Assembly (NCBI RefSeq): GCF_024733555.1
Contig: NZ_JANIOF010000003.1
Coordinates: 186,001-250,000 of the forward strand
Reading direction: 5' to 3'
Source: Paenibacillus sp. SC116
GTDB taxonomy: Bacteria > Bacillota > Bacilli > Paenibacillales > Paenibacillaceae
Length of the DNA stretch: 64,000 nucleotides
In this document: positions 54,206 to 62,289 of the stretch, in pieces
Numbering within the stretch: position 1 is the first letter of the stretch
How the letters are laid out: every line of letters begins with the position of its first letter
Notes under the pieces: generated by a model
Told to the model about the DNA's origin: nothing
Database searches by the model: none
Seen by the model: only the letters and a program-made list of their open reading frames with translations
Made by a program: the position numbers and the translations under genes

Positions 54206-54556
54206 ATGAAAAGACTTTACGGGGTCTGTTTTATGCTCGTGGTATTTCTTGCAGCATGTACGAATCAAAAAAATCCAGACCTTCACAGTTGGGCTCATGA
54301 TGTGGTGACGTGGAATAATGGCGTATAAAAGTTCACGAGCGAAAAGGTCACTGAAATTGAAGAGGAAATTGGAACGATTGATATATATTCCTCAGTTGAA
54401 AGTGAAGAAATACCCAATCTGTTCTCTAACAAATATGAAAAAGGCACTAAACTATACAAAATCGTAAATTTAGATACAAATGAACACATTGCGGTGTTGA
54501 ATAATGGAATCTACTATAAAGCAGATAGATTGGCTGGTATGAAGACAACTCCATGA
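54206..54556 (+). pseudogene. Lipoprotein gene interrupted by one in-frame stop
   Basis: From the ATG at 54206 (GGGAGG upstream) the frame encodes a lipoprotein signal with lipobox VFLAAC and reads on through HDVVTWNNGV. There a TAA (54329-54331) interrupts it, where the context (WNNGV-x-KFTSEKV) suggests a Tyr codon once stood. The frame then continues open to the TGA at 54556. The full product would be about 116 residues. A single point change separates it from an intact gene, so the loss is recent or partly suppressed. Confidence 0.7.
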
Positions 54557-54603
54557 TTGCACTGAAGATACGCAATGCAATTTGTAAGAATAAAGGTGAG
54601 ATA

Positions 54604-55035
54604 ATGATTCCTTTGAAAATGCTGAGATTGGGATTGGTGTTATTACTCGTGATGGTTATAACAGGCTGCTCTGAGAGACCATTGCCTAAACTTAAAGTAA
54701 CGTCTGAGAGTAATGTTCAACTCCCTGTACGTTTAGTTTCTTATATGTGGAACCACGAGCCAACTTACGGTAACCCAAGTGATGTTGTGAAAAATATTAA
54801 GGCTTCTGTAGTTTCGAAGGGAGAATTGCTAAAGATAGATTTCGACTATTTGCCGAAGGAAGATTCAATTGGTTCACATTTATGGATCGAATCGGAGCCT
54901 AGAGGAATAAAACAAGAATTGATTGATAATTCAAATTTAAAAGTACCTAATGAAGCTGGAGAATATATCTACTCGATCGATGCAACATGGGACGAAGGCT
55001 CGGTTTCATACGCAATAAAAGTGAAGGTAGAGTAA
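54604..55035 (+). CDS. Small lipoprotein (143 residues)
   Basis: The ATG at 54604 follows AAGGTGAG. The signal sequence ends in the lipobox VITGC (Cys about residue 22), and the mature part is a beta-rich domain of about 120 residues ending DEGSVSYAIKVKVE, an Ig-like pattern. It is anchored to the outer face of the membrane. No specific family was recognised. It is convergent with the small exported protein gene, 5 bp apart. Confidence 0.7.
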   Translation: MIPLKMLRLGLVLLLVMVITGCSERPLPKLKVTSESNVQLPVRLVSYMWNHEPTYGNPSDVVKNIKASVVSKGELLKIDFDYLPKEDSIGSHLWIESEPRGIKQELIDNSNLKVPNEAGEYIYSIDATWDEGSVSYAIKVKVE

Positions 55036-55040
55036 AACCG

Positions 55041-55268
55041 TCATCTTTCCCGCTTCCATAAGATTTCAAAAAATCTTGTTAAAACACAGGAGCTTCGATC
55101 CGAATACCCGACCATACCACTATTCAGGGTGACCCATTGCCCAGTATCGATTTCCTCTGTTTCAGTTACAGTGATAGGTGTCGTAGTTGAAGATATATTA
55201 TTACTATTGAAAGATGCTGAAATAAATATCACAAAAACGATACAAGATAACAGTAACGTAGTTTTCAT
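55041..55268 (-). CDS. Small exported protein
   Basis: The 75-residue protein has a signal sequence (MKTTLLLSCIVFVIFISASF) and a short Thr-rich part (STTTPITVTETEE). A hydrophilic end with one more Cys follows. AGGAGG precedes the ATG. A decayed paralogue lies at 52681-52821, so this belongs to a small local family. No function is known. The gene is convergent with and almost touches the upstream lipoprotein gene. Confidence 0.55.
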   Translation of the reverse strand: MKTTLLLSCIVFVIFISASFNSNNISSTTTPITVTETEEIDTGQWVTLNSGMVGYSDRSSCVLTRFFEILWKRER

Positions 55269-55416
55269 TTACATCCTCCTACATATTTTTTAAAAAGATA
55301 GTGAGCTTGATTTTTGCTAAAGCACATGCAGTCACTAACTAGTGAAGTTCATCGAATGAAGTCTACTTAATCTAACTAACAAGTAACAAATAAAAAATAA
55401 TAGGTTGTGATGAAAG

Positions 55417-56109
55417 ATGACGATTAAAAAGAAAAGTCTGTCATTTACACTATTGGCGTTAATAGTTGCAGTAGTTATAATCACGTTTATACCTAGAAGT
55501 CTATCTGGAAACGAGATAGCGGTTAAAGCTGCGGAGCAATTGGAACATAAGGGCTTTGAACATATTAAACGTACTAGCGACAAAGTTAGTTCAGAACATT
55601 ATCGTGACTTGAATGGGAGTGGAGAAGTAAGTATCTCTTATCATGCAGATGGTTCGCTATTCAATAAAACAATCATCACCGAGCATGGTAGGCGAGTATA
55701 CGCAATTGGGAATGATAATGGTACATTGGAAGCACTGACATGGGAGCTGCCCAACAATATTGCGAATGAAAATAAAGAGGTGTTGAAAAAATCCCTCCTC
55801 CAAGAATTAAAAAATGAATTGCAGAATAAGGACTGGATAGATGAGGGGCAATTTAGTATTGATAACAAGGAAGTAAGGAAAATAAGTTCGCAAGAGGGCA
55901 AGTTTCTGGAGTGTGTATATATTGATCAAGTAACCGAAATGCCGATAAAAAAGGAGTTTATTGAAATAGTCTACGGGAAGTCTATTGTTAAAGCAACTGA
56001 AGAGTACAGAGTGTTGAATAAAACTCCTGAACATGTATTTGATGTTACTGGTATATCAGCAAAAGAGATAACAGCTCCTGTACCTCCAGAATCAACTTCA
56101 AAAGGATAA
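55417..56109 (+). CDS. Membrane-anchored protein, unrecognised (230 residues)
   Basis: An N-terminal hydrophobic helix (SFTLLALIVAVVIITFIP) precedes a beta-rich outside domain of about 200 residues. It contains two units of PepSY-like alternation (EHYRDLNGSGEVSISYHADG; EFIEIVYGKSIVKATEEYRVL). The PepSY idea is only suggestive. GTTGTGATGAAAGATG surrounds the start; the ribosome binding site is poor. It seems intact in an area of decay. Confidence 0.6.
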   Translation: MTIKKKSLSFTLLALIVAVVIITFIPRSLSGNEIAVKAAEQLEHKGFEHIKRTSDKVSSEHYRDLNGSGEVSISYHADGSLFNKTIITEHGRRVYAIGNDNGTLEALTWELPNNIANENKEVLKKSLLQELKNELQNKDWIDEGQFSIDNKEVRKISSQEGKFLECVYIDQVTEMPIKKEFIEIVYGKSIVKATEEYRVLNKTPEHVFDVTGISAKEITAPVPPESTSKG

Positions 56110-56208
56110 TTGGCCTTCTATTCGTGAGGATTCATGGATTAGTAGTAACTGAGCAAATGATATTTGATGAACGGGAGGCTGGGTATACGAATGTATGTCT
56201 AGCCATTA

Positions 56209-56360
56209 TCTTTTTGTCCTATCTTTGAGGCTTTATAAATGGAAGTAGAATGAGATTAAACGAGCTAAAAGTTCGGCTGCTGTGGCGAGGTTATGTGTGA
56301 AAAGTTCAATTTACATCAGACGAAGTAATTACCTTTATAAACTCTCACCTCAAAAAAAGT
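56209..56360 (+). pseudogene. Decayed, deleted copy of the stalk-domain and 185-residue genes
   Basis: At 56218-56262 the DNA follows the stalk-domain gene around 49882-49925 (CCTATCTTTGAGGC and AATGGAAGTAGAATG), with three stop codons gained. At 56278-56300 it follows the 185-residue gene (CTGTGGCGAGGTTAT). At 56314-56360 it follows the 3' end of that gene (GACGAAGTAATTACC, CTCTCACCTCAAAAA). The order is the same as in the 49.7-50.9 kb segment, but most of the interior is deleted. Confidence 0.65.
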
Positions 56361-56363
56361 AAT

Positions 56364-56562
56364 ATGAAAAGAGTAATAATCTTACTGGTGTTTCTGTTAA
56401 CTGTTGGGTGCAGTAATCTCGATGATAACGACCTGAAAGTTTTTATCTACACTCACTGAGAAATGTGATGACGGCTACCTACTTATTAGAGAAGATGATA
56501 AAGATATAACCATGTATTTTCTTGAAGGCAAATCAGAAGGTGAAATTTATATATTCGCGTAA
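56364..56562 (+). pseudogene. Frameshifted lipoprotein gene
   Basis: The frame begins MKRVIILLVFLLTVGCSNL with a good lipobox (LTVGC) and stops at 56459 after only 31 codons. A +1 frame continues LTEKCDDGYLLIREDDKD and ends at 56562, so one small indel explains the break. It is the counterpart of the remnant at 50847, following the same 3' end of the 185-residue gene. Confidence 0.65.
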
Positions 56563-56663
56563 TATCTCTCCAATTCATAAATTTGGAAATAAGGAGAATT
56601 TAGAAAAAAACTGTAGCGTATATCGATTTGATGTAAATACAGTCTATTCAGTATATAATATTA

Positions 56664-56700
56664 ACGAATAGATTTTTTTAATCTATTCGTCTTTCTCTCT
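56664..56700 (+). terminator. Terminator after the frameshifted lipoprotein gene
   Basis: ACGAATAGATT pairs perfectly with AATCTATTCGT, followed by CTTTCTCTCTTT. Confidence 0.75.
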
Positions 56701-56714
56701 TTGAGGAGGTTGCT

Positions 56715-56972
56715 ATGAATATAGATTTATTAATACTCGGTGTTGCTTCATTAATATTGGTATTATCCATTTATCAAGTGTTGAAAGATAAGTTTAAATA
56801 CAGGAGTCTTACTAGTATGGGAAATGTTTTCTTTGGACTTGTAACCATTTTTGTAAACCCAGGTTTTAGAGATAACTATCAAGGATTATTTTATTTTTTC
56901 TTAGCTGCATTTATTGTTATGGGAATATTATCAATATATATTTATATCAATTCACCTCATCATGAGAAATAA
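56715..56972 (+). CDS. Small membrane protein (85 residues)
   Basis: The protein has three hydrophobic segments (LLILGVASLILVLSIYQVL, MGNVFFGLVTIFV, GLFYFFLAAFIVMGILSIYI). GAGGAGG precedes the ATG at about 8 nt. No family was recognised. It is one of a run of small membrane proteins to 57.8 kb. Confidence 0.65.
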   Translation: MNIDLLILGVASLILVLSIYQVLKDKFKYRSLTSMGNVFFGLVTIFVNPGFRDNYQGLFYFFLAAFIVMGILSIYIYINSPHHEK

Positions 56973-57082
56973 CAACGATATTTAGTTGATTGTAAAGGCT
57001 GCTTTTTTAAGTAGGACAGCTTTGAAAACAGCAAGTATCGCTGTTTGATATCATATACAGTACTTAAGAGGGAGTGATTACA

Positions 57083-57352
57083 GTGTTTGACAGTGTACTA
57101 CCAATACTCGGTGTCACCGCCCTTCTTTTATTCTATGCATTAATCGCTATTGGGGTAGTATTATTCATCTTTAAGCGAGCGAAAAAGCCTAATTTTTTAA
57201 GTGCGATATTATTGTTAGTTATTACTGTGGTCGGTGGATTGTATTTGTTTTTAACTAACTCAGATGACTTTTCTATATTTAGTGTTACAACCTTAAGTGT
57301 TGTAATTATAATCATCGTCACTACAGCAACCATTCGTCGGAATAACACATAG
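57083..57352 (+). CDS. Small three-helix membrane protein (89 residues)
   Basis: The GTG at 57083 is 8 nt after GAGGGAG; a GTG at 57074 is also possible. Three hydrophobic helices fill most of the protein (VLPILGVTALLLFYALIAIG, AILLLVITVVGGLYLFL, VTTLSVVIIIIVTTATI). No family was recognised. A terminator follows directly. Confidence 0.6.
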   Translation: MFDSVLPILGVTALLLFYALIAIGVVLFIFKRAKKPNFLSAILLLVITVVGGLYLFLTNSDDFSIFSVTTLSVVIIIIVTTATIRRNNT

Positions 57353-57361
57353 TTACAATAT

Positions 57362-57404
57362 AAGGGCACCCAAAAGTCATCAAAGACTGAGGGGCCCTTT
57401 TTTT
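57362..57404 (+). terminator. Terminator after the three-helix protein gene
   Basis: AAGGGCACC pairs with GGGGCCCTT with small mismatches, followed by TTTTTT. Confidence 0.65.
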
Positions 57405-57497
57405 GTATGGTAGATATTTGGCCAACTATTAAACTTGAGAATGACCCTTGGATTGAGACGGCATGTCAAAGGTAAGATACACAAAGGTATCAATCCA

Positions 57498-57797
57498 TCA
57501 TGGCCCGAAAAATATAACCCCAAGTACCATATACAACGGAAAAGAAAATACTAGAATTCCGTTCAATAGCAGCAGAAGTAAAGAAGACTTGGTTTTATCC
57601 TTCAACTCTAGAAGAGCTTGCAAAGCCGCCATAGCACCAACAACCCCAACGATGACTGAAGCGCAATAAGCGATAAGTTTATAATAATCACTCCACTGCA
57701 AAGCATAGGCCATATACACCACACCGAGAAGGCTCATACCTAGCACACAAGCAATTGTGGCAAACAAACGATAATTGATATTTGCTGATTTGATCAT
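57498..57797 (-). CDS. Small membrane protein (99 residues)
   Basis: Three hydrophobic segments (LFATIACVLGMSLLGVVYMAY, LIAYCASVIVGVVGAMAAL, SLLLLLLNGILVFSFPLYMV) are separated by short charged loops. AAGGAGG precedes the ATG. No family was recognised. It is on the strand opposite to its neighbours and stands alone. Confidence 0.65.
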   Translation of the reverse strand: MIKSANINYRLFATIACVLGMSLLGVVYMAYALQWSDYYKLIAYCASVIVGVVGAMAALQALLELKDKTKSSLLLLLLNGILVFSFPLYMVLGVIFFGP

Positions 57798-57917
57798 CGT
57801 AGACCTCCTTATACTTCTTATAAATAAAATGATGTTGTAACGGGTAGGATAGATTAATGATCAATCTGTTCGTTTAGGTGATTAACGATAAGAGTAAAGC
57901 TAAGGAGCATACATACT

Positions 57918-58289
57918 ATGAGTATAGGGGCGTTTTCGGTAAGTTTAACCGTTAAAGATATTCAGCAATCCAAACAATTTTACGAAAAGATAGGCTTTCA
58001 TGCTTTCACCGGAGATATAACACAGAACTGGCTCATTATGCAGAACGGCGATTGTACGATTGGCTTGTTTCAAGGCATGTTTGATAAAAACATATTAACG
58101 TTTAATCCCGGCTGGAACAACAAAGCGGAAGAAATAAATCCATTCAAAGACGTAAGGGAGCTGCAAGAAGAGTTCCGCAGTAAGGGAATCCCTATTATTA
58201 ACGATGGCGTATCCACCTCAGAAGGACCAGCTAGTTTTGTCATTGAAGATCCAGATGGCAATTCCATTCTTATTGATCAACATCGATGA
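57918..58289 (+). CDS. VOC (glyoxalase/bleomycin-resistance) family protein
   Basis: The 123-residue protein is one vicinal oxygen chelate unit pair. It starts GAFSVSLTVKDIQQSKQFYEKIGF, the usual first beta-alpha module, and ends FVIEDPDGNSILIDQH with the metal-ligand-type Asp-Pro-Asp-Gly-Asn motif and final His. These proteins bind a metal and act on glutathione-type adducts, antibiotics or small substrates. TAAGGAG precedes the ATG. Substrate unknown. Confidence 0.85.
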   Translation: MSIGAFSVSLTVKDIQQSKQFYEKIGFHAFTGDITQNWLIMQNGDCTIGLFQGMFDKNILTFNPGWNNKAEEINPFKDVRELQEEFRSKGIPIINDGVSTSEGPASFVIEDPDGNSILIDQHR

Positions 58290-58332
58290 AGCAGTAACCA
58301 CAGACGTTACTTTTATGAAATCGTACATATTA

Positions 58333-58428
58333 GAATGTTTACGGTCGTCATAGAGCTGATTGTGAACATGATGGTGACTGGAAACGCTAAAATCTGACAA
58401 ATAAGCTCTCTGGCATCCGTTACATTTC
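58333..58428. repeat. Dispersed 95 bp intergenic repeat, copy 2
   Basis: The ends GAATGTTTACGGTCGT and CCGTTACATTTC, together with CTGACAAATAAGCTC, match copy 1 at 33503-33597. The inner 41-42 bp is diverged. It follows the VOC gene without an ORF. Confidence 0.6.
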
Positions 58429-58439
58429 AGAAATCGATG

Positions 58440-58827
58440 CCAATGTCGGTTATACAATCGGATTCTATGAAAAAGTATCGTTTTTTAGGTGAAGCAAAAA
58501 GCCCATTTCCAATGTATACGGAAACGGGCACTTTTTAGTTGCGCTCCGACAAAGTAATCATTAACTTGAAGAAGTATTTTGACTTATGAGTCTTATAGAG
58601 ATGATACCATTCGTGTAACATTTCTGGTGCAAATACATCTTCAGTACATGCATCGCAAATTCCAACGGAGCTATGCCTGTGTAAGAAGTTAGCACAGCTT
58701 GGGATTGTTCCATATGAGAAGTGAAAATCGAAATCTAGGTGACGTAAGAAGAGTATTTCACGGATTCAGGATATAGACATATACGATTTTGTGTAAAAAT
58801 ACCCCATAAAAAAAATAAATAAAGTAG
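58440..58827. other. Intergenic stretch
   Basis: About 390 bp without an ORF. A small hairpin (GCCCATTTCC..GGAAACGGGC, about 58500-58530, followed by ACTTTTTAG) could be a terminator. Otherwise nothing was recognised. Confidence 0.4.
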
Positions 58828-58856
58828 TTGACGGAAAATCCTGGGTGTTGTAATAT
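58828..58856 (+). promoter_or_regulatory. Predicted sigma-A promoter ahead of the RiPP locus
   Basis: TTGACG (58828-58833) and TAATAT (58851-58856) are spaced by 17 bp and point towards the RiPP genes. The first gene starts 535 bp further on, beyond a transposase relic. It may drive the RiPP operon with a long leader or be left over from a lost gene. Confidence 0.55.
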
Positions 58857-59072
58857 GATTTTTGTTAGAAAAATTACCCACAATACTCTCATGATTCCAC
58901 TACAATTAACCGTTTATTCATCTAAAAACTTCTCAGTTAATACGACAAATAATTACTTTCCTTTAATATTCAAACCAAGTTATTGGCTTCGACTTTAGTA
59001 GAAAATCATGCCCGCAGAGGAGTTGTATCAATACACTCCGCCTAATCATAAATACATATAATTATGAATACT

Positions 59073-59320
59073 GATTGAGCGCTAACATGTCCCAGAGTCC
59101 CATGTATACGATGTTTGTTATACAAGTTAAATAGGTGTCAACTTTTAAATGTCGTAGACTTTGATATAGGTTAAATCACTTACAACCACTCGGTTAGCTT
59201 CTGGTTGGTTGAACTCACGAAGTGGCCCACGTGCTTGTATTCGTTACATGTCGTCTTTTGTAACTTGTATTGAGTCAGTAGAAAAATCTTGCTCGTTCAT
59301 GAGTCGGCCAATTTCATATC
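59073..59320 (-). mobile_element. Relic of an IS3-family (IS150-type) transposase
   Basis: On the minus strand, one frame reads RYEIGRLMNEQ, a stop, then REFNQPEANRVVVSDLTYIKV. This is the start of the IS3-type integrase core, whose first catalytic Asp is in SDLTY. After a large internal deletion another frame reads YNKHRIHGTLGHVS, the usual end of these transposases. Stops and deletion make it non-functional. Its terminal repeats were not found. Confidence 0.75.
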
Positions 59321-59390
59321 TTATTTTGTGAATTTAGGAAAAATTTAAATTCATTAAATTATATTTCTAGAAAAGAGTTAGAGGTGACTT

Positions 59391-59654
59391 ATGAATTTTA
59401 CTATTGATAAAAACGTAATTGAATACGAGGAATTAGACGAGATTATTTTGATAAATATGAACCAGAATAACTTTTACTCACTGGACTATATCGGCTCATT
59501 AATGTGGAAGAAATTAAGAGAATTAAAGGATGTATCAAAAGTAGCTGAGTTTATTAGTAGAGAATTTAACGAGAATCATATGGAGATAGAGAAAGATATA
59601 ATCGATTTTATTAAAGAATTAAAAAAAGTAGGGGTGATTACATTACATGAGTAA
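59391..59654 (+). CDS. PqqD-like RiPP recognition protein (lasso B1 type)
   Basis: The 87-residue protein is a PqqD/RRE fold. It reads SLDYIGSLMWKKLREL and ends with an acidic helix and KVGVITLHE. In lasso peptide pathways B1 binds the leader of the precursor and delivers it to the B2 protease and cyclase. AGAGGTGA precedes the ATG. It overlaps the B2 gene by 8 bp, so translation is coupled. It is the first gene of the cluster in the window. Confidence 0.85.
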   Translation: MNFTIDKNVIEYEELDEIILINMNQNNFYSLDYIGSLMWKKLRELKDVSKVAEFISREFNENHMEIEKDIIDFIKELKKVGVITLHE

Positions 59655-60072
59655 GTTCAGAAAAATATGTAGTTTTATACATATATATTTGATGCTCATT
59701 ATATTTGATTTAGAGTTGTCTTGGAAAGGCTTCAATCGAACATTTGAAAAGTTTAAAAATAAATATGTTGTAAATAATCCAATTAGAAGTGAAGCGGAAT
59801 TCAAAGATATTGGAAATAAGATATTTAACTTTTTTGATATGTTAGATATTGTTTGTGCATGGTACCCACGAAAGGCGGATTGTATTCACAAAACTTTCTT
59901 GGGTTATAAAGTTGTACGGAAAAAGTACAAAATTCCCGTCGATATAGTTGTTGGAATAAGAAAGTTTCCTTTTGAAGCACATGCATGGTTACAGAGTAAT
60001 AATGTTAACTTTTTCGGTGATGACGAAGAAACGAAGAAATATACAATTGTATTGACATCTAATACAGAGTAA
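59647..60072 (+). CDS. Lasso peptide biosynthesis B2 protein (leader peptidase)
   Basis: The 141-residue transglutaminase-like protease has the catalytic Cys79 in ADCIHKTFLGYKVVR and His112 in FEAHAWLQSN. This matches the lasso B2 family that removes the leader so that the new N-terminus can be joined to an acidic side chain. The N-terminal helix region (LMLIIFDLELSW) is usual. It overlaps the B1 gene and is followed 13 bp later by the cyclase gene. A separate B1/B2 pair is the Firmicute/Actinobacterial type; in proteobacteria they are fused. Confidence 0.88.
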   Translation: MSKFRKICSFIHIYLMLIIFDLELSWKGFNRTFEKFKNKYVVNNPIRSEAEFKDIGNKIFNFFDMLDIVCAWYPRKADCIHKTFLGYKVVRKKYKIPVDIVVGIRKFPFEAHAWLQSNNVNFFGDDEETKKYTIVLTSNTE

Positions 60073-60085
60073 GAGGGTGATAAAA

Positions 60086-61855
60086 ATGAAATGGTTTATA
60101 TTTTCAATCAATAATTCAAGTAACCATTATAAGTTGGATTTGAAAGAGAAAATAAGAGAAGAACTTAAATTATCAGTTGATGAATGTGTTGGGACTATTG
60201 ATAATTGTCATTATTCATTCTCAAGTAACACTAGTAAGATGTCCTCACAAGTAGAGTTTAATAAGATTGTTATTGTTGGTGATATTAATCTACATAATAG
60301 AACGGAGCTTTTGAAAAACAATAACCTAGATAATTATGAGATTTCAGAAATTGAGATGCTCAGCTTATTGTATAGGGAAAAGGGCATTTCGTTTGTCACA
60401 GAATTAATAGGTGAGTTCTCGTTTGTATTATATGATCGTGAAAGTAACAAAGTATATTTAGTACGGGATCAAATGGGTATAAAAACATTATTTTGGATCA
60501 AAGATCATAATAGTTGTACTATTGCAAGTGATATCTTCTTACTTAAAAATTATTTTAAATTTAATGATCTCAATTATAAATATTTCGAAGAATACTATGA
60601 AAGAAACGGAATAATTGACACTGGACTGACTCCTTATCAAGGTGTTAATAGAGTGACCAGTGGAAGCTTTGTTACGATTGGAACGGACGTTGAAACCTAT
60701 GAATATTGGGATCTTTCCAACATATCTGGGACTATTACATTTAAAAGTGAGTCTGAATATTTTGAACAATTTCGAGAATTGCTATCTACAGCAATAAAGG
60801 ACAGGATGAGTGTTAATAGTAATAACTCAGTCATGATGAGTGGTGGATTGGATTCAACCTCAATTTATGCTCTCGCAAAAGGGTTAGAAAATTATAAAAT
60901 TTCACCAGTAAGTGCCGTTTTTGAAGAATTAAGTGAATGTGATGAGAGCCCCCTCATTAAAGAATTGCTTAATAAATATCAAGATAAAGGGATTTTTATC
61001 AATTGTGATAATGTGCTAATGCTGGATGATTTCCCAGGGGAAACTCCATTTTCTTATGAGCCTAATGTGAATGCTATCTCTTTTAATTTCACTTTTCATA
61101 CCGTTAAGAAATCAGTAGATCATGGAATGTTAAATATTTTAAGTGGATATGGTGGAGATCAATTACTTACCGGTTCGCTTTACATGACTAGGGATTTTTT
61201 ATCCAAATTTAATATTGAAAAAGCGTTCTCTCATATTACGGATTACTCAATTAAAACAAACACGCCTGCGGTACGAAACCTACGTACTTACACATTATTT
61301 CCAAACATCATAAAGAAATATGGTATCAATGAAAATAGTAATTTTTATAAGACTATGTCTGAAAAATTAAATCAAATTAAGTATTATCACCAGAAAGAAT
61401 TGTATTATCAAATATCTAGTGCAAAGTCTCATTTATATACGGATAGAGTAATAGGTGGAATAACTGGCTCAGATATCAACCATCCTTTCTTGGACAGACG
61501 ACTAGTTGAGTATATGTATAAAATACCTGGTGAACTTAGGCACTCGAAACAATTCAGTAAATATATACTTAGAAAATCCATGCAGGATTATTTAACTGGT
61601 AACATTTTAGAAAGAGTTAATAAAACAACGCACTTAGCTCATATCTACAAAAGTATTAGGACTAATTGGAGTACTATTCATAAGGCAGTATATACTCCTA
61701 AAATCATTAATCAGCTTAATCTAATATCTATTGACAAATGGAGAGACGAGCTAACTAAGTGGCGCAATGGTATAAAAGTTAAAGATAGTTTCTGGACATT
61801 GCTTGCTATAGAGCTATGGTTTACAAAATATGAGCAAGAATCTTCAACAAAATAA
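60086..61855 (+). CDS. Asparagine-synthetase-like lasso cyclase (C protein)
   Basis: The protein is about 589 residues, starting with ATG at 60086 (GAGGGTG upstream; a GTG at 60077 is an alternative). The N-terminal glutaminase-like half starts MKWFIF, lacking the Cys2 of true asparagine synthetases, as expected for the lasso C family. The synthetase domain has the ATP-binding SGGLDSTSIYAL at about 250-261. In lasso synthesis it adenylates a Glu or Asp side chain and joins it to the core's N-terminus. It lies between B2 and the precursor gene. Confidence 0.85.
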   Translation: MKWFIFSINNSSNHYKLDLKEKIREELKLSVDECVGTIDNCHYSFSSNTSKMSSQVEFNKIVIVGDINLHNRTELLKNNNLDNYEISEIEMLSLLYREKGISFVTELIGEFSFVLYDRESNKVYLVRDQMGIKTLFWIKDHNSCTIASDIFLLKNYFKFNDLNYKYFEEYYERNGIIDTGLTPYQGVNRVTSGSFVTIGTDVETYEYWDLSNISGTITFKSESEYFEQFRELLSTAIKDRMSVNSNNSVMMSGGLDSTSIYALAKGLENYKISPVSAVFEELSECDESPLIKELLNKYQDKGIFINCDNVLMLDDFPGETPFSYEPNVNAISFNFTFHTVKKSVDHGMLNILSGYGGDQLLTGSLYMTRDFLSKFNIEKAFSHITDYSIKTNTPAVRNLRTYTLFPNIIKKYGINENSNFYKTMSEKLNQIKYYHQKELYYQISSAKSHLYTDRVIGGITGSDINHPFLDRRLVEYMYKIPGELRHSKQFSKYILRKSMQDYLTGNILERVNKTTHLAHIYKSIRTNWSTIHKAVYTPKIINQLNLISIDKWRDELTKWRNGIKVKDSFWTLLAIELWFTKYEQESSTK

Positions 61856-61906
61856 TTAGTGTTAGACTATTGCACTATTTATAGGGACAAATGGGAGGAA
61901 TTTAAA

Positions 61907-62137
61907 ATGAAATATGTTAAGCCGTCTGTTCTAGATTGTGGTAAAAGTGAAGATATTATCAAAGGTGATTGCGGTTGGGGAACCGAAGGTTGGACTCTAG
62001 ATGAGACTGGTGCTTATGATACTCAAAAAAATAGACAGTATGTCTGTGGATACATTGGTAATCCAGCTCTAGGTGGATACACTATATACTGCTGTCGCTC
62101 TGAAAGTGCTTGCAGCAGCTCAAATGACCACTGCTAA
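61907..62137 (+). CDS. RiPP precursor, cysteine-rich, with paeninodin-like leader
   Basis: The 76-residue product starts at an ATG 7 nt after GGGAGGA. The N-terminus KYVKPSVLD matches the YxKPSL-V-LD leader pattern of paeninodin-type lasso precursors. A possible core begins at Gly20 (GDCGWGTEGW), where Glu27 is the eighth residue and could close an 8-residue macrolactam. No Thr is present at the -2 position; it is Ile. The core would be 57 residues with six Cys (22, 47, 62, 63, 69, 76), enough for three disulfides, far longer than the usual 15-25 residues. A different ring or a non-lasso product is possible. Confidence 0.7.
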   Translation: MKYVKPSVLDCGKSEDIIKGDCGWGTEGWTLDETGAYDTQKNRQYVCGYIGNPALGGYTIYCCRSESACSSSNDHC

Positions 62138-62289
62138 TATTAGCATTCAGCATTGACATGTAATCTTAACTATTAAGTACTAAAAATTAAAAACTAAAAC
62201 TCCCCTATAAATAGTGCAATATTGTTACATATCATTATAATATGTATGCACCTAGAAGTCTAATTATTTGTTGACAGGAGAAATGCAAA
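62138..62289. other. Spacer between precursor and redox genes
   Basis: About 150 bp, very AT-rich. A TTGACA occurs near 62153, but no matching -10 was clear. No terminator was found between the precursor and the next genes, so they may be cotranscribed. Confidence 0.4.
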
